Assembly (NCBI GenBank): GCA_008729055.1
Contig: SDUX01000010.1
Coordinates: 310,001-374,000 of the forward strand
DNA: 64,000 nucleotides
Source: Pyropia haitanensis
Lineage: Eukaryota > Rhodophyta > Bangiophyceae > Bangiales > Bangiaceae
Direction: 5' to 3'
How positions within the stretch are numbered: the first letter of the stretch is position 1; each line of letters starts with the position of its first letter. Position numbers and translations under genes: made by a program. The notes beneath the pieces are model-generated. The model searched no databases. It was not told the origin of the DNA and saw only the letters and a program-made list of their open reading frames with translations. Positions 48,464 through 59,951 of this stretch are shown here, one piece after another.

Positions 48464-49122
48464 GGCACCAGCGGGTCCAGGGCGGGGCGGGGGGGGGGGG
48501 GGGGGGGAAAGGGCAAGAGCGCCGCTGCTACGTAGAGCGGGGCTCGAAAGGCAGGGGTGGTGAAAGAACGAGATGGGGGGGGAGGGGGGGGGTCGAGGCA
48601 GCCGCCGACGCTCACCGGGTCGGAGGGGCGGGGCGGCGGGACGGCGGCGGCGCAGGCGGCTGGCCCGCACCGCGCCGGCCCCGACCGTCGTGGCGGGGGT
48701 CACGCGCGGCGCACGCGGCCCACGTGGCGCACACCCGCCGCGGCGTGCGTCGACGTGGGGTGCTGCCAAACTTGATCCGGACGGTGTCGCACATTTCGTA
48801 CGTACGACACGTTGTGAACTTTGGGCCAGTTCCAATGCGAACGTCATTTTTCGTACCGCTCTTGGCTCTGACTTCTGGGGGACAATTCAGACACGTGGCA
48901 TATTGAACGGGTCGTCTCTGTGATCCCAATGTTCACTCACCGGTTGAACAATGGCTATTGAGCCCGATCTGGGGCACCGTTGGCGCCTGCGCCGGGACGA
49001 TGCGGCGGTCCTCGCCGAGCCGGGCTCCCGCGCACGCCTGCCTCTCCGCGCCCCCTTCCCCCTCCCCCCCTCCCCCTCCCTCCCCAGCTGGTCCCCCCTC
49101 GCCCCTCGCGCCGGTGCCAGCC
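48464..49122. promoter_or_regulatory. Divergent promoter region of RPC2 and the gene at 49123
   Basis: A 659-bp spacer between divergent starts. Its centre (48760-48960) is A+T-richer and both flanks turn C-rich toward each ATG on the sense strand. No specific site assigned. Confidence 0.45.
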
Positions 49123-49261
49123 ATGCCCTGCACCACCCCCCCCCCTTCCACCTACGGCGACGCCGCCCCTGCCGACGGCACGGCCGAGACGGCGGCGCTG
49201 ACGCTGCGGGTCCCCCCCCCCCCCCCCACCCCCCCCCCCGCCGGCAGCCACCCCGCCGGCA

Positions 49262-49292
<31 letters not shown>

Positions 49293-49862
49293 TGCCGCCG
49301 CCGCTGCCAGTGGCGGCGGCGTTGGCGGCCGCCGCCGGTTGCGGCCGCCGCGCGTCGCGGGTGCGGGTGGCGGCGTCGGCGGCGGGGGCGCTCACCGTTG
49401 CCGCGGTTGGTGGCGGTGGTGGTGGCGGTGGCGGTGGTGGTGGTGGTGGTGGTGGTGGTGGGGGTGGGGGTGGTGGTGGTGGTGGTGGTGGTAGTGGTGG
49501 TGGTGGTTGTGGTGACGGCGGTTGGGACGACGACGACGGCGACGGCGGCAGCCACGGCGGTCGCACCGGCGTCGACGCTGTGGGCGGCGGCGGTGGGGGG
49601 GGGCCCGCCGCGGACACTGGCCGCGACGGTGCCGTCGGCGGCGGCGGCGGCGGCGGCGGGCGGGCCAATGGCGCGGCGACCGGCGGCGGGGGGTGGTGCC
49701 CCCCCCCCGGCTGCTCGCCACCCTCGGCGCGCCCATCCCCGCCGTCGCCGCCACCGCCGCCGCCCTCCTCGCCGTCGCCACCACCGGCCGCGGCGTGCTC
49801 CTCACCGCCCGCCCCGTCGCGCACCCGCCCCGCGGCGGGCGGCGGGCGGCGCGGGCGTCGGC

Positions 49863-49914
<52 letters not shown>

Positions 49915-50280
49915 GGCGTGCCGCCGGCGGTGACGGCGGCGGGGGTGGTCGTGACGCCGTGGTGGCTGCCGCCGTCGGCGCGCCCGGCTGGCGGTGGGGC
50001 CGTCACGATGGCGGCGGCGGCGGTGGGGGTGGCCGCTGCGGATGGCGGCGGTGGGGGTGGGGGGGGTGCGCGTGGGGGGGGTGGGGGGTTTGTGGTGGTC
50101 ATGCGCGCCGCGGGGGGGGGGGGGGGCGGGCGGCCGGGGGGGGGGGGGGTCACGGCTGTGCGGGTAGACTGGTCGAGGGGGGGGGCAGGCGTGGCCGCGG
50201 ACACCATCACCGTCAGCGTCTCACGCGCGGCGGCCGCCGCCGCCGCCGCCGCCGCCGCCACTGCCGCCGGCGGGTGGCCA

Positions 50281-50316
<36 letters not shown>

Positions 50317-50593
50317 TCCGCCGCCGCCGCCGCCGCCATCCCCCCCCCCCCCCCTTGCCCATCGCCGCGGCGGCGGACCCCCCCTCCCCCCCACCACCGC
50401 CCTACGGGCGGCCACCCGGTGGCACGCGGCGGCGGCCGCCGCGGCGCGGCGGGCGGCGGGCCGCCTCGCGGCGGCGGCCACCGCCGCGGCGGTTGCCGCC
50501 ACCGCCGTGCCGCCGGCGGGGGTGTGGGTCGAGGTGCGGGTGGCGCCGGCGGCGGGGGGGTGGGGGGGGGCACCGCCCGTGGCGGTGTGCCGG

Positions 50594-50633
<40 letters not shown>

Positions 50634-50799
50634 CGCGCCGGCAGGGATGGCCGTGACGGCCACCCTGCGCGGGGGGGATGGCCTGCCGTGGGGGCCTGGG
50701 TGGCTGCTCGCCGTCGCCGCGACGCCGGCGCGGCCGGCGGCGGCGGCCGCCGCTGTCGGGGATGGCGGCGGCGAGCGGGTGCACACGGCGACGGCGCCC

Positions 50800-50836
<37 letters not shown>

Positions 50837-50844
50837 GCGGTGCG

Positions 50845-50878
<34 letters not shown>

Positions 50879-51120
50879 TTCCCGCGGCGGCGGCGGTGGT
50901 TACGTTGCGGCTGCGGCTAACGTCTGTGGCGCCCGTGGCGGTCACCGCGGCGGTGCGGTATGTGCCGCCCGCTTCTCCTCCCGCGGCTGGCGGGCCGGCG
51001 AGGGCGGGGTGGGGGGTACTCGACGTGCCCCTCCCGACGTGGCCGTCCACCCTCGACGTCCTCGACTGGGCGGCGGTCACGCCCGCCAGCAGCGGCGGCG
51101 GCTGCGACGGCGGTGGCGGC

Positions 51121-51151
<31 letters not shown>

Positions 51152-51929
51152 GCGGCGGCGGGGGTGGCGGCAACGGCGCCGCCCCGCCGCCGCCGGCAGT
51201 GGCGGTGGCAGCGCCGCGCGTGGTGCTGGCGCGGGCGCTTGCCGCTGGGCGGTCCGGCGCTCCCCCCCCCGTCCCCCCCCCGCTCCCGACGACCGCCTGG
51301 ATACCCCTGCCGGCCGACCCCACCGCCGCCGCCGCGGCGGTCGCGGCGGTCACACCAGCGGCCGCCGCCGCCGCCGCCGCCGCGCTGTCCGCCCCCGGCG
51401 GGCGGGTGGCGGTGGCGGTGCCACCGCCAGCCGCCGCCGCCGCCACCGCCGCCACCACCGCCGCGGCGACCGTAACGTTCACCCGGTCGGTGGCGCCGGC
51501 GGGGCTGGTCGTGACGGGCGCGCCGGCGCCCGCGGCGGCGGTGCGGGCGGCGGTCACCCGCCGGCTGGCTGCTACGGTCTGGCCAGCGGCGGCGGCGGCG
51601 GCGGCGGCGGCGGCACGGGGAGCGCCCCGCGTGCCGCCGCCGCGGCCGCCGCTCCCCCGCGGCGGTTGCCTCTGGGGCGGCGGCCCGCCGCCCGCCGCTG
51701 GCGGTCCTGGGGCCCGTGCCGCGGTGGCCGCCGCGGCGGTGCCGCCGCCGGCGGTGCCGCCGCCGGCGGCCGCGTCGATCGTGGCCGCAGAGGCGGCGGT
51801 GGGTCGGCTGGCCGCGGCGGGTGGCGGCGGCGGTGGGGGGGGGGGGGGGGCGCTGCCGATGTGGCCGCCGCGGTGGCGGCGGTGGCGGCAGCGGTGGCGG
51901 CGCTGCGGCGGCCGCCCGCCGGCGGCTGA
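49123..51929 (+). CDS. Large Ala/Gly-rich protein, unknown function, frame breaks at C/G runs
   Basis: ATG 49123 (MPCTTPPPSTYGD) in gccATGc follows a C-rich leader. Coherent sequence appears in switching plus-strand frames. It includes ETAALTLRV; CGRRASRVRVAASAAGALTV; then, after a (GGT)n tract, ASTLWAAAVGGGPPRTLAAT; RLLATLGAPIPAVAATAAAL; GVPPAVTAAGVVVTPWW; GMAVTATLRGGDGLPWGPGW; VVTLRLRLTSVAPVAVTAAV; WGVLDVPLPTWPSTLDVL; and DVAAAVAAVAAAVAALRR just before a stop at 51929. Several parts look like alternating beta strands, so a beta-sandwich protein is possible. Ala and Gly tracts fill the rest. No family recognised. Frames change at C/G runs near 49208-49240, 49700 and 51836-51850. The existence of a gene is likely, its exact protein is not. 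Confidence 0.45.
49421..49505. repeat. (GGT)n microsatellite
   Basis: Imperfect GGT triplets with GGGGGT interruptions over about 85 bp, inside the Ala/Gly-rich gene. Confidence 0.9.
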
Positions 51930-54900
51930 CGCTGCCGCCCGGGGGGGGGGGGGTGGGGGGGTAGCCGGCCCCTACGATAGGGACCGCCCGGTGCGGGCGG
52001 CAGGCGCCCGCGCCGCGCCGCGGCCAGGCCCGTCGGTCCATGGCGGTTGGGTGGGGCGGACGGACCGGCCGGGTGTGTGCCCCGCGGTCTGTGGCGCCCG
52101 CCGCGGGGGGGGGGCTGCCGCGGCGGCGGCTGGCTCCCCCCCCCCTGTGCCTTGCGTCGCTCGTGGCGGTGCGGTGTCTGCCGCCGCGGGCTGGCGCGGC
52201 GCGTCCGCCGCGACGCGGTGTGGCGGCGGCGGCGCTGTCACCTCCGCCGCGTGTCCCGCCGGCGACGGCAGACGGCGGGCTGCGCGGCTGGCCGCGGCGT
52301 CCAAACAGAGTCCACGCGGCAGGGTGGGCAGAGGGGGGGTTGGCCAACCCGCCGTGGCGGCGCGTGGCCGGCCGCCGCCGCCGCCGCCGACGCCGCCGCC
52401 GCCGCCGCCGCGGCCGGGTTCCTTTTCCCTGCCGCCGCCGCCGCTGCGACCGCCACCCCCCCCCCCCCCGACCGCTCTGCGAGTGCCCAAAGACGGCCAC
52501 GACAGGCGGCGCGCTGCACGTGCACGCGTTGCGCATCTGCCGCAGGGTGCAGGCGGAATCCCATCTGTTCACGGTGGGGCGCGTCCCGGACGGGGTTGGG
52601 CAAGAACACCTTGCAGCAGGCGACCATGCCCCCAACAACTGCCAGTCCGTAGTAGCGCGCGTCCAGCATCCCACACCCTGTTCCGACGCCGTCGCGGTCG
52701 ATGCCTCCGCATGCCGCGATACCACCGGCCATCCGATCGGGCCCGAGGCTGTGACGCGCGGCCGCGTAGCGGCAAACTGGGAGCGACGTGGCGCGGGACA
52801 TTGTGTTACGGGCGGCCGTAGCTTGGGATAGAGAGTCGGGTTGAGAAAGGGGCCGAGCGCGGCCACGCACCGCGGCCGCGGCGGGGAGGGGCGGCGCGGG
52901 GCCGCGCGGAACCGACGCGCCGCGGGACGTGCGCGCGGGAGTACGCGTGCCGTGCCCACTTGCGCACGCCTACTTGCCTTTGATCGACGGGGCCTTCCGT
53001 ACTTGGCGGCGGTCGGCTGTGGGGCGCCCGTCGTGGGGTCCCCCTCGCGGCGGCGGCGGACGATCGGGACCGCCCAAGCGTCCACGCGGGCGCGCGGCAC
53101 GTCATGGCCGCCGCGGCTGCCGGCACCGCCGGGACGGGGCGACCGTCGACGCGGCCGTGCATGCCACCGAGGCGCAGACGGTGCACGGCGATGCGGGCGG
53201 CGTGTGATGGAGCGCAGGCCGCGACGGACGCGGCCGGCGGGGTCGCTCGCGGCGGCAGCGGCGGCGGCGGCGGCGGCCCGCCGCCGTTGCCGCCGCGGGG
53301 TGCGGCGGCCGGCAAGGGCGGCGGTGGCCCAGCAGGAGCGCGAGGACCAGTGGCTGACGAGGTCCACTTGCGGTGGCGGTTGGTGCAGGGCGGAAGGAGA
53401 AGGGAGATGGTGGGGGGGGGGGGGGAGGATAGGGGGGGGGGTTTGGGGAGTAGACTAGTAGGGGGAGTAGGAAGGACGACGTGTGCGCCAGAAGCGCTGC
53501 GGCGTGTCTGGGCCACGTGGGCGGGGTACCGCCCGCGGCGGTGCATCGTCGGCGAGGGCGGCGAGCCTCGCCAACCCCCCTCCCGGCGGGCGCGGCCACC
53601 GCGGTCCCCCCCCCCCCCCGCGTCGTCAATGGGTGGACCCGCCCCCCCCCTTGGCGGGAGCGGGTGGTCCATCCCCCGGTGCCGCCGGCAAGGCTCCCCC
53701 CCCGCGGCCACGCCAGACGCGTCGCGGCCCCTCGAGGCGCGCCCAAAGCGCCGCGCCGGCCGACGGCGGCCGCGGGGGGAGGGCTTGGCGTAGCGCTCTC
53801 CGCGATGGCGCCACCCGCCCGCCTGCCCGCCCGCCCGCCCGCCCGCCCGCCCGCCCGCCCGCCCGCCCGCCCGCCCGCCCGCCCGCCCGCCCGCCCGCCC
53901 GCCCGCCCGCCGGCTTGCCGGCTGAGCGGCCCAGCGGCGCGCCCGCCGCGACCGTTGCCACACGCCCGCCCTACCGGCAGCAGCGCCGCCGCCGCGGCGG
54001 GCGTCGCGTGTGACGGGGGAGGGGAGAGAGGCGGCGCGCGCGGATCTGCCGCTGACAAGGACTGGGGATGACGGGAGATTGCTGGGGGGGGGGGGGGGGG
54101 GAGGGGCTGTCGACGGCGTCGACACCCCAGCGCGCGCTGGGTGTGCGGCTGCGCCGCGTGCCTGCCTGTCTTTTTGTTAGCGCCATGCCCCCCGCTGTGG
54201 CGCTGTGCAGGTGGCGACTGGAGTGGGGAGGACGGGGGGGCGGGCGGATCGATGGCGGTGGGAGTGGAGGGGGCAGGGGGAGGAGGGGGGGAAGGCTGTA
54301 CGCACATGTCTTCCCTCGTCCCCTTTCCCAGCGCCGTGCCACGGTGTACATTGCCAGCTGGGGTGGAGGGGGGGGTTGGACTGGGTCAGCCCCTTCCTGT
54401 TCGTCCCTACTTTTCTTTGCTCTGGAGCACCGGCGCGATGGGGTGGCCCCGTGCCAGCCGGGGTGAGGAGCGGGGCGTGCGCCTTGCCGCGTGGTCGGCT
54501 GCGGAAGGGGCCGTCGGTCTGCCCGCCGCGGCGGTCGGTGGACCACGCGTCCACCTCCCGCGGGAAACCGCGGGGGGACGCCCACGAGGAAGGGCGAGGG
54601 GCAACACCGCCGTCTGCTGCAGGGGGGGATGCCACAGCAGTGGCGGCACGCGCCGCCGCTTGGCAGGCCCGCTAGCGCCCGCGTTGCGGTGCCAGTGCAG
54701 GTGCTGCGGCTGGTGACCGACGCGGGGGCAGGGGAGGGAGGGCGGGGGCGCTCCGCCGCCGTGGCGGTAGGGAGTTGCGCCATCGCGGGCGGCGACGGCC
54801 GCCCGTCGCGCCCGCTGCTCGCTATGGGACGGGCGCGCGGCGGCCGCGGGCGGCGAGGGTGGCCGAGGGGGGGGCTTTGCCCCGGGGCGGCACCGTCTGA

Positions 54901-55136
54901 CCAGACGCGCGTGGAAGGGCCCCCGCGGCGACCGACGCTGAGCGACGCGAGCATGGCTACCTTAAAAGGAGAACCTCCCTCCACAAAAGCCTGCTGCCGG
55001 TCCATCCATCACAGACGTCCCACGCCGACCCGCACTGTGGCGGCTGCTCTCCCGCCCACGGCTCCCACTCCCACCCCTCCTTGCAACCCCTCCTTGCAGC
55101 CCCTCCCTCTCCCGGCTTCCCCCACACGCCCCAGCC
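51930..55136. other. Gene-poor stretch with tandem GCCC repeat
   Basis: No frame on either strand shows a domain. It contains the tetranucleotide repeat at 53820-53912 and G runs near 53410, 53440 and 54085. The sequence just before 55137 is C/T-rich, typical of leaders here. Confidence 0.45.
53820..53912. repeat. (GCCC)n tandem repeat
   Basis: About 23 tetranucleotide units, near perfect. It reads Pro-Pro-Ala-Arg in one direction and Gly-Gly-Arg-Ala in the other. Confidence 0.92.
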
Positions 55137-55430
55137 ATGGCCTCCTCCCGCCGGCTTGCGACGCTCCTCTGCCTCCTCGTTGCGCTCGTCGTTGCCGTTG
55201 CGGCGCCCGCGCCCGCGTCGGCCGGCGTCCGTCGCCGCTGCCGCTTCTCGTGCAACATCTTTAGCGTCTTTGGGCGGACCTGCTCGCTGAGCCACCTCCG
55301 CAAGCCCGTCTCGTGCAAGACGAAAAAGACGCTCCTCTTCTTCAACCGCCGCTGCTACTCGGTGTACGGGATCGCGGGGGAGTGCGTCTACAAGACGCTC
55401 CGCTACCGCAGGTGCTCCAAGCTGTGCTAG
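55137..55430 (+). CDS. Small secreted basic peptide with eight cysteines
   Basis: A 97-residue protein from ATG 55137 (MASSRRLATLLCLLV) in gccATGg. Residues 1-29 form a clear signal peptide with an ASA|G cleavage site. The predicted mature part is 68 residues with eight cysteines (35, 39, 49, 60, 73, 83, 93, 97), about 17 Arg/Lys and a single acidic residue (Glu82). C-x3-C pairs lie near both ends (35/39 and 93/97). NIFSVFGRTC and CYSVYGIAGEC look like diverged copies, hinting at an internal duplication. The small size, charge and even cysteine count fit a disulfide-rich extracellular peptide such as a defence peptide or cell-wall factor. I know no family with this spacing. Codons are mostly C- or G-ending and the frame lacks the low-complexity inserts seen elsewhere, which supports a real gene. 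Confidence 0.8.
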   Translation: MASSRRLATLLCLLVALVVAVAAPAPASAGVRRRCRFSCNIFSVFGRTCSLSHLRKPVSCKTKKTLLFFNRRCYSVYGIAGECVYKTLRYRRCSKLC

Positions 55431-57129
55431 CAGCAGTCGTTGGGGGGTGCAAGAGCCGCTGACGCTGGCCGCATCCCTGCGGGTGCCCCCAGCGTCGGGG
55501 CGGCGGTTGCGGGTGCGGGTGCGTACCGCGCTGGCCGCCGGCCGAGGACCCATCGACGCTTCGCGCCGGGGCAGTGTTCCCGTGAGCGCCCTGTGCATTG
55601 GCAGTTGCTTGTGTCTATTATCTCTACTCGACATTATCTCTGACTTTGATATTTTGAAGACGTAAACACGTATTAACGGAGTAAGCAGAACAGCGAAGAG
55701 CTCATCGCCTCATGAGGGTGCCGGCAGTGGCGCTGCGCTACGACCAGGCTCCTGGCTCGTCGCAGCACAACAAGGAAAGCGCACCGCCAGGAAGACTCTA
55801 TTTCTCACAGGAGCAGAAACGCGTGGTCACTGGAATCGGCCTACTGCCCAGGCGTACGACACTGGAGGTGAGGATCGACACCAGGGTGAAGCTACTGCCG
55901 ACGCCCGCAGCCAGCGCGCGAGCCGATGGGAACCTCTGCTGTGGGCCGCGGGATGAGCACCGGCGGCGCCACCGCCGAAGTTTCCTGAGAGGCATAGTCC
56001 CACAGCCCTATCAGGTATGGCACGGGCACCCGCCCGGCGCTCCGGTGGCAACACAGATGGACGAGCTCGGAAAGCGCCGCACATGGGAAGAGGGAGGGAG
56101 GAGAAAGGAGGAATTTTCCAGAGGGGGACCACGCCGATGCCACTGCCGACCAGACGGCAGCCACCAGGTGCCCTCAGTGGCGACCGTAGCCTACCGCTGC
56201 GGTGGTCAGATGCTCGGTAGAGAGCGGTCGAGCTGGGGGCGCCAACAGCAGGCAAGTGGGCGGTCGCCGTCGAGAATGTCGTCCACTACCGAGAGCCATG
56301 CCAGCACAGTGGCTTTGGGGAGAGGTGCTGGTGAGTTGAGGCAAAGGAGGGGTAGATACACACAACAGAGACGGGGGACCGGGCGACTGCTCTAGACACC
56401 CGCGCCAAGCCGCCACGACGGCGCCGCCAGCGACGCGAGCCGTGACCCGGCGCCAACTGGGCGGGTTCGGCGCGCTCGCCGCCCCGCTCGCGCCAGCCGG
56501 TGGGGAACGCTTCCACCGCCGCCACCGTCGCCGCGCCGTCCCCATTGGGCCGCGAGCAAGCACGACCCAAAACAGATACGGCGCCTCCGACAGCGGCTGG
56601 CGTCGACGCCAACCGACGGCGCCACGGCCGTGCCGCGCCCCTAGACGAGTCCGCCATGATCACAGGGTCGCCCTGCGGTGGCGACGCCTGGGCCACCTCA
56701 CACCGCCACCGCCACCGCTGCGGCACGCCTGCGGTCACCTCCGCCAGCCTTCGCCGCGGCCACGTTGCTCCCCGCCACCTTTCACCCGAAAAAAACCGCC
56801 CACAGCCTCCACACGTCCAACCCCGACCCGTCCCCGTCACCCTCCGTGCTCCCGTCCTCGCCGTCACCCTCCGTGCTCCCATCCCCGTCACCGTCTGACG
56901 CGTCACCCTCCGCACCCTCGTCCGCAGCCGCCGCCGCGCCACGCCCATCGACTGCACCGCCGCCCCACCCGCCTCGACGACCGGTACCACCACCCCCGCC
57001 GCACCGCCATCCGCCGCCGTGCCCCCCGCAGCCCCGCCGCCGACGCCACCGTTGCCACTTCCCGCACTCCTGCGGCCGACCGCAGCGGCGTCTACTGGTC
57101 CGAGAAGCCCCATGTCCAGGGTGTCACTA
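55431..57129. other. Intergenic, no confident gene
   Basis: 55600-55720 is A+T-rich and may hold the 3' end of the peptide gene. A short direct repeat (gtcaccctccgtgctccc) occurs around 56838-56885. A plus-strand frame at 56678-57238 is Ser/Pro-rich (SPSPSVLPSS repeated), but it overlaps the zinc-finger gene and was not called. Confidence 0.4.
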
Positions 57130-57894
57130 TCACCAGCAGCTAGCTGCACTTGGGACGTTGGCGTGCTGCTCTCTCAGGTGCTCCTTGGCACGCGACAATC
57201 TGGAACAACCCTTCCCACAACCCGGCACCACGCAATGATACCGCAATGGTGGCAGCGGCGGCGGCGGCGGCGGCGGCGGCAGCGGCAGCGGCGGCGGCGG
57301 CAGCGGCCGATACGGGGACGGTCGTGGGTACCACAGTGGCGGCAGCGCTCCCGGTACCAGCGGATCCTCGTCGTGGCGCCACCGGTCCGCGTCGCCCCCC
57401 GGTGCACCTCCCATCCGTCCCGGCCGACCAACGGCCGCGGCACCCGCCGCGGACGCGCCGGGCGCCGGACCGTACCGGCCGCGCGTGACCGGCGGCACCC
57501 CGCGCACGGGTGGCGGCGGCCGCCGGGACGCGCCCGCCCATGGCGCCGCCGCGGCCGCCGCCGCCGCCCCTTGCACCGCCGCCGCCGCCGCCGCCGCCGC
57601 GGCCGCCCCTTGCGCCGCCGCCGCGGTGGCCGCGGTCGTGCCCGTGGCAACGCCCGCCGTGCCCGCGGGCGTCGACGCGCCGCCGTCTGCCGTGGTCGCA
57701 CCCGTCGGCCACGCGGGAGCGATGGGGAGTGCCGCCACGTCGGCCGCTTCCCAGTCGGCTAGCGTCTCGTCCACGCAGGACCACCACCCCGCCTCGTGGA
57801 CACGCACCCACCCTACCCGCCACTCCCGCCGGTATCCAGCCCCTGTCGCCGCCGCAGCGACCGGCGCCGCCGTCAAAAACGGGGGCTTGGTCAC
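57130..57894 (-). CDS. C2H2 zinc-finger protein, 5' end unresolved
   Basis: The minus-strand frame is open from 57894 to TGA at 57130, up to 254 residues, but has no ATG upstream of the conserved part. A GTG codon opens it after a stop, so an upstream exon or frame break is likely. Near the N-terminus a non-repetitive block (YRREWRVGWVRVHEAGWW, then DETLADWEAADVAALP) looks genuine. An Ala-rich linker and a Pro-rich stretch follow. The C-terminus holds one zinc finger, YHCVVPGCGKGCSRLSRAKE continuing HLREQH: C-x4-C-x12-H-x4-H. A single C-terminal C2H2 finger suggests a nucleic-acid-binding or regulatory protein. A poly-Pro/poly-Leu run ahead of the finger comes from a (GGC)n tract at 57253-57305. 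Confidence 0.6.
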   Translation of the reverse strand: MTKPPFLTAAPVAAAATGAGYRREWRVGWVRVHEAGWWSCVDETLADWEAADVAALPIAPAWPTGATTADGGASTPAGTAGVATGTTAATAAAAQGAAAAAAAAAAVQGAAAAAAAAPWAGASRRPPPPVRGVPPVTRGRYGPAPGASAAGAAAVGRPGRMGGAPGGDADRWRHDEDPLVPGALPPLWYPRPSPYRPLPPPPLPLPPPPPPPPLPPLRYHCVVPGCGKGCSRLSRAKEHLREQHANVPSAASCW

Positions 57895-59910
57895 CCGCCG
57901 TCACCCTACCGACCGCGGCGTCTTGGTCGCCACCAGCTGCCGTGACGGCGCTACGGTCGCCACGCTCACGGTCGCCCCCACGGTACTCCCCGACAGGCAG
58001 GTGCACGCCGCCGCCGCCGCCGCCGCCGCCACGCCAAACCGCCACGCCCATCACCGCCGCCGCCGCCGCTACTGCCGCCGCCGTCTCCGCCTTTGCCGCC
58101 GGCTCCGTGGGCGTGCACCGGAACGACACCAATACCCGTCCGGACCGGGGTGTCGCCACCGCACGCGGTGCGCCTCGCGCCATCCCCCCCTTTGCACGGG
58201 CTTGCGCCCCGCACGCACGGCGCCAAGCAGGCGGCGGCACGCACCACCACCACCACCGCTTTCGCCGTCGGCCACGCCCGCTCAACCGCGGCACCCACCA
58301 CGCACTCGGGGTGGTAGCGCCCACGCGACGCCCCACCCCCCCCCCCCCCCCTCCCCCCTTCCCCAACATCCCCTCACCCCCAGCGATGCTCACCCGCGAC
58401 GCCAACCCGACGGGCGCGCCCCGCAGGCGGCACCCTCGCGGGCGCGCTGGCGCTCAGCGGGCCGCCGCCGACGGCGGCGGCTGCGCCCAACGGGGTGACG
58501 CCACCCCACGGACCGCGGCGGCAGCGACGGTGGCGGCGGCAGCGGCGGCGGCGGCGCGGGGTGACGGCCGCCGCCGCCGCCGCCGCCGTCGCCACGGTCC
58601 CGCCACGCGCCCGCGCCGGGCGACGCGCGCGTCCGGCCACGCGCCGCCCGTCGCGGCCGTGCGCGCCGCGGGCGCCCGTCGGGAGACCCGCCCGTGGCGC
58701 GCCGCCGCCCGTCCACCATGGCATGCAGGCGGGGGGGATGGACCAAAGAAGGCGGGGGGGGGGGGGAGGCGGGAAAGGCACCGGCGATGGCGCAGGCGGG
58801 CGCGCATTCCGCGTTTCCGGTGGGCGGGGGGGGAGGAGGCACGAACTCCCCCCCTCTCCCCCCCCCCCCCGCTTCCCGTCCCGTCACCTTGCCGCTACAG
58901 CAGCCGCCGCACTGCCGTCACCGTCAATCCACCCCCCCCCCCGTCACGCCGCCGCCGCCATCTCTCCTCCCGCCATCCTTGGCCGCATCCTTCGTCGCAG
59001 CAGGACGGCACGCGCACCGGTCCATCCTCGGCCCGCCCCCCCCCCCCCTCCTTGTTCTTCCGCGCTGTAGGCACTGCACACGACCCGTATCAAGGCACGG
59101 GTAAAAATACAAAAAAAAAACCAAAAACCGCCACCGCCGCCGCAGCTGACGGCCAAACCCGCCCCCCCCCCCGAGCGACAGCGGCCGCCTCACCGCCCGC
59201 GCGGTGATGGCGGCCGCCGCCGCGGCTGCCGGTGCCAGGTCGCCGCGCACGGGGGGTCGGCGCGTGCCGCCGCGGCGGCCGGCGGCGGGACGCCCGACGG
59301 CGGCCACCCCGCCGGGCGGGCCCGGTTGCCAAATCCGCGCCGCCGCGGCGGGCCGCCCCGCGGCGGTGGCCGCGCTCTGGCCCGCCGCCGCCGCCCGCCG
59401 CGCCGCGGCGGTGAACTCGGTCGCCCGCACGCGACCGCCCCTCCTTCCGCCAGCGCTTTGGCTGTGGGTGGCGGCCGCCATTGGGGCGGCCGCTCCCCCC
59501 TTCCCCCCCCCCCCCCCTCCCGACTGATGAGAGGGCTGCCCGCCGTGGCGGCCCGGTAGGGGCGCGCCACGAACGGGCAAGGCGGTCCGTGCCGCGTGGC
59601 GGGATGGGATGCCTTTGAGGGGGGGTTTTGGCAGATGCCGTCTGGGCGTCGACGGGGAGCTTTTGGTGGTCGGGGGGAGGCCTCCGACGCGACCATGCTG
59701 TGGCGTGGTGGCGCTGCTGGAGGGGCGCCAGCCGCGGGCCTGGGGGGGGGCGGCGCGGCGCGCGTCTGTTTTCCCGCCGCGCGCGGTGGGCGCGATGGGA
59801 CACGTCGGACGCGGCGGGGGGCGGCCCTGCGCCCGGTGGACCACTGCAGAGGCGCTCCCCAGGGGGTTTCGTCCTGGTCCCGCTTTCGCACCGACAGGCG
59901 CGTGCACAGC

Positions 59911-59951
<41 letters not shown>

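Noticed and set aside
42281..48535. A 2,084-codon open frame on the plus strand
   Set aside because: Only its first third is the glycosyltransferase. From about 44,783 it is antisense to the intact RPC2 gene, and the translation is Arg/Ala/His-rich noise kept open by GC content.
53820..53912. Pro-Ala-Arg repeat protein
   Set aside because: The reading comes from a GCCC tetranucleotide repeat that is open on both strands; no supporting sequence on either side.
56286..57149. Minus-strand 287-codon frame with CGGCGRFF
   Set aside because: No ATG at its start, overlaps the zinc-finger gene's 3' end, and its repeats (RRVTART, VTGTGRG) mirror short tandem DNA repeats.
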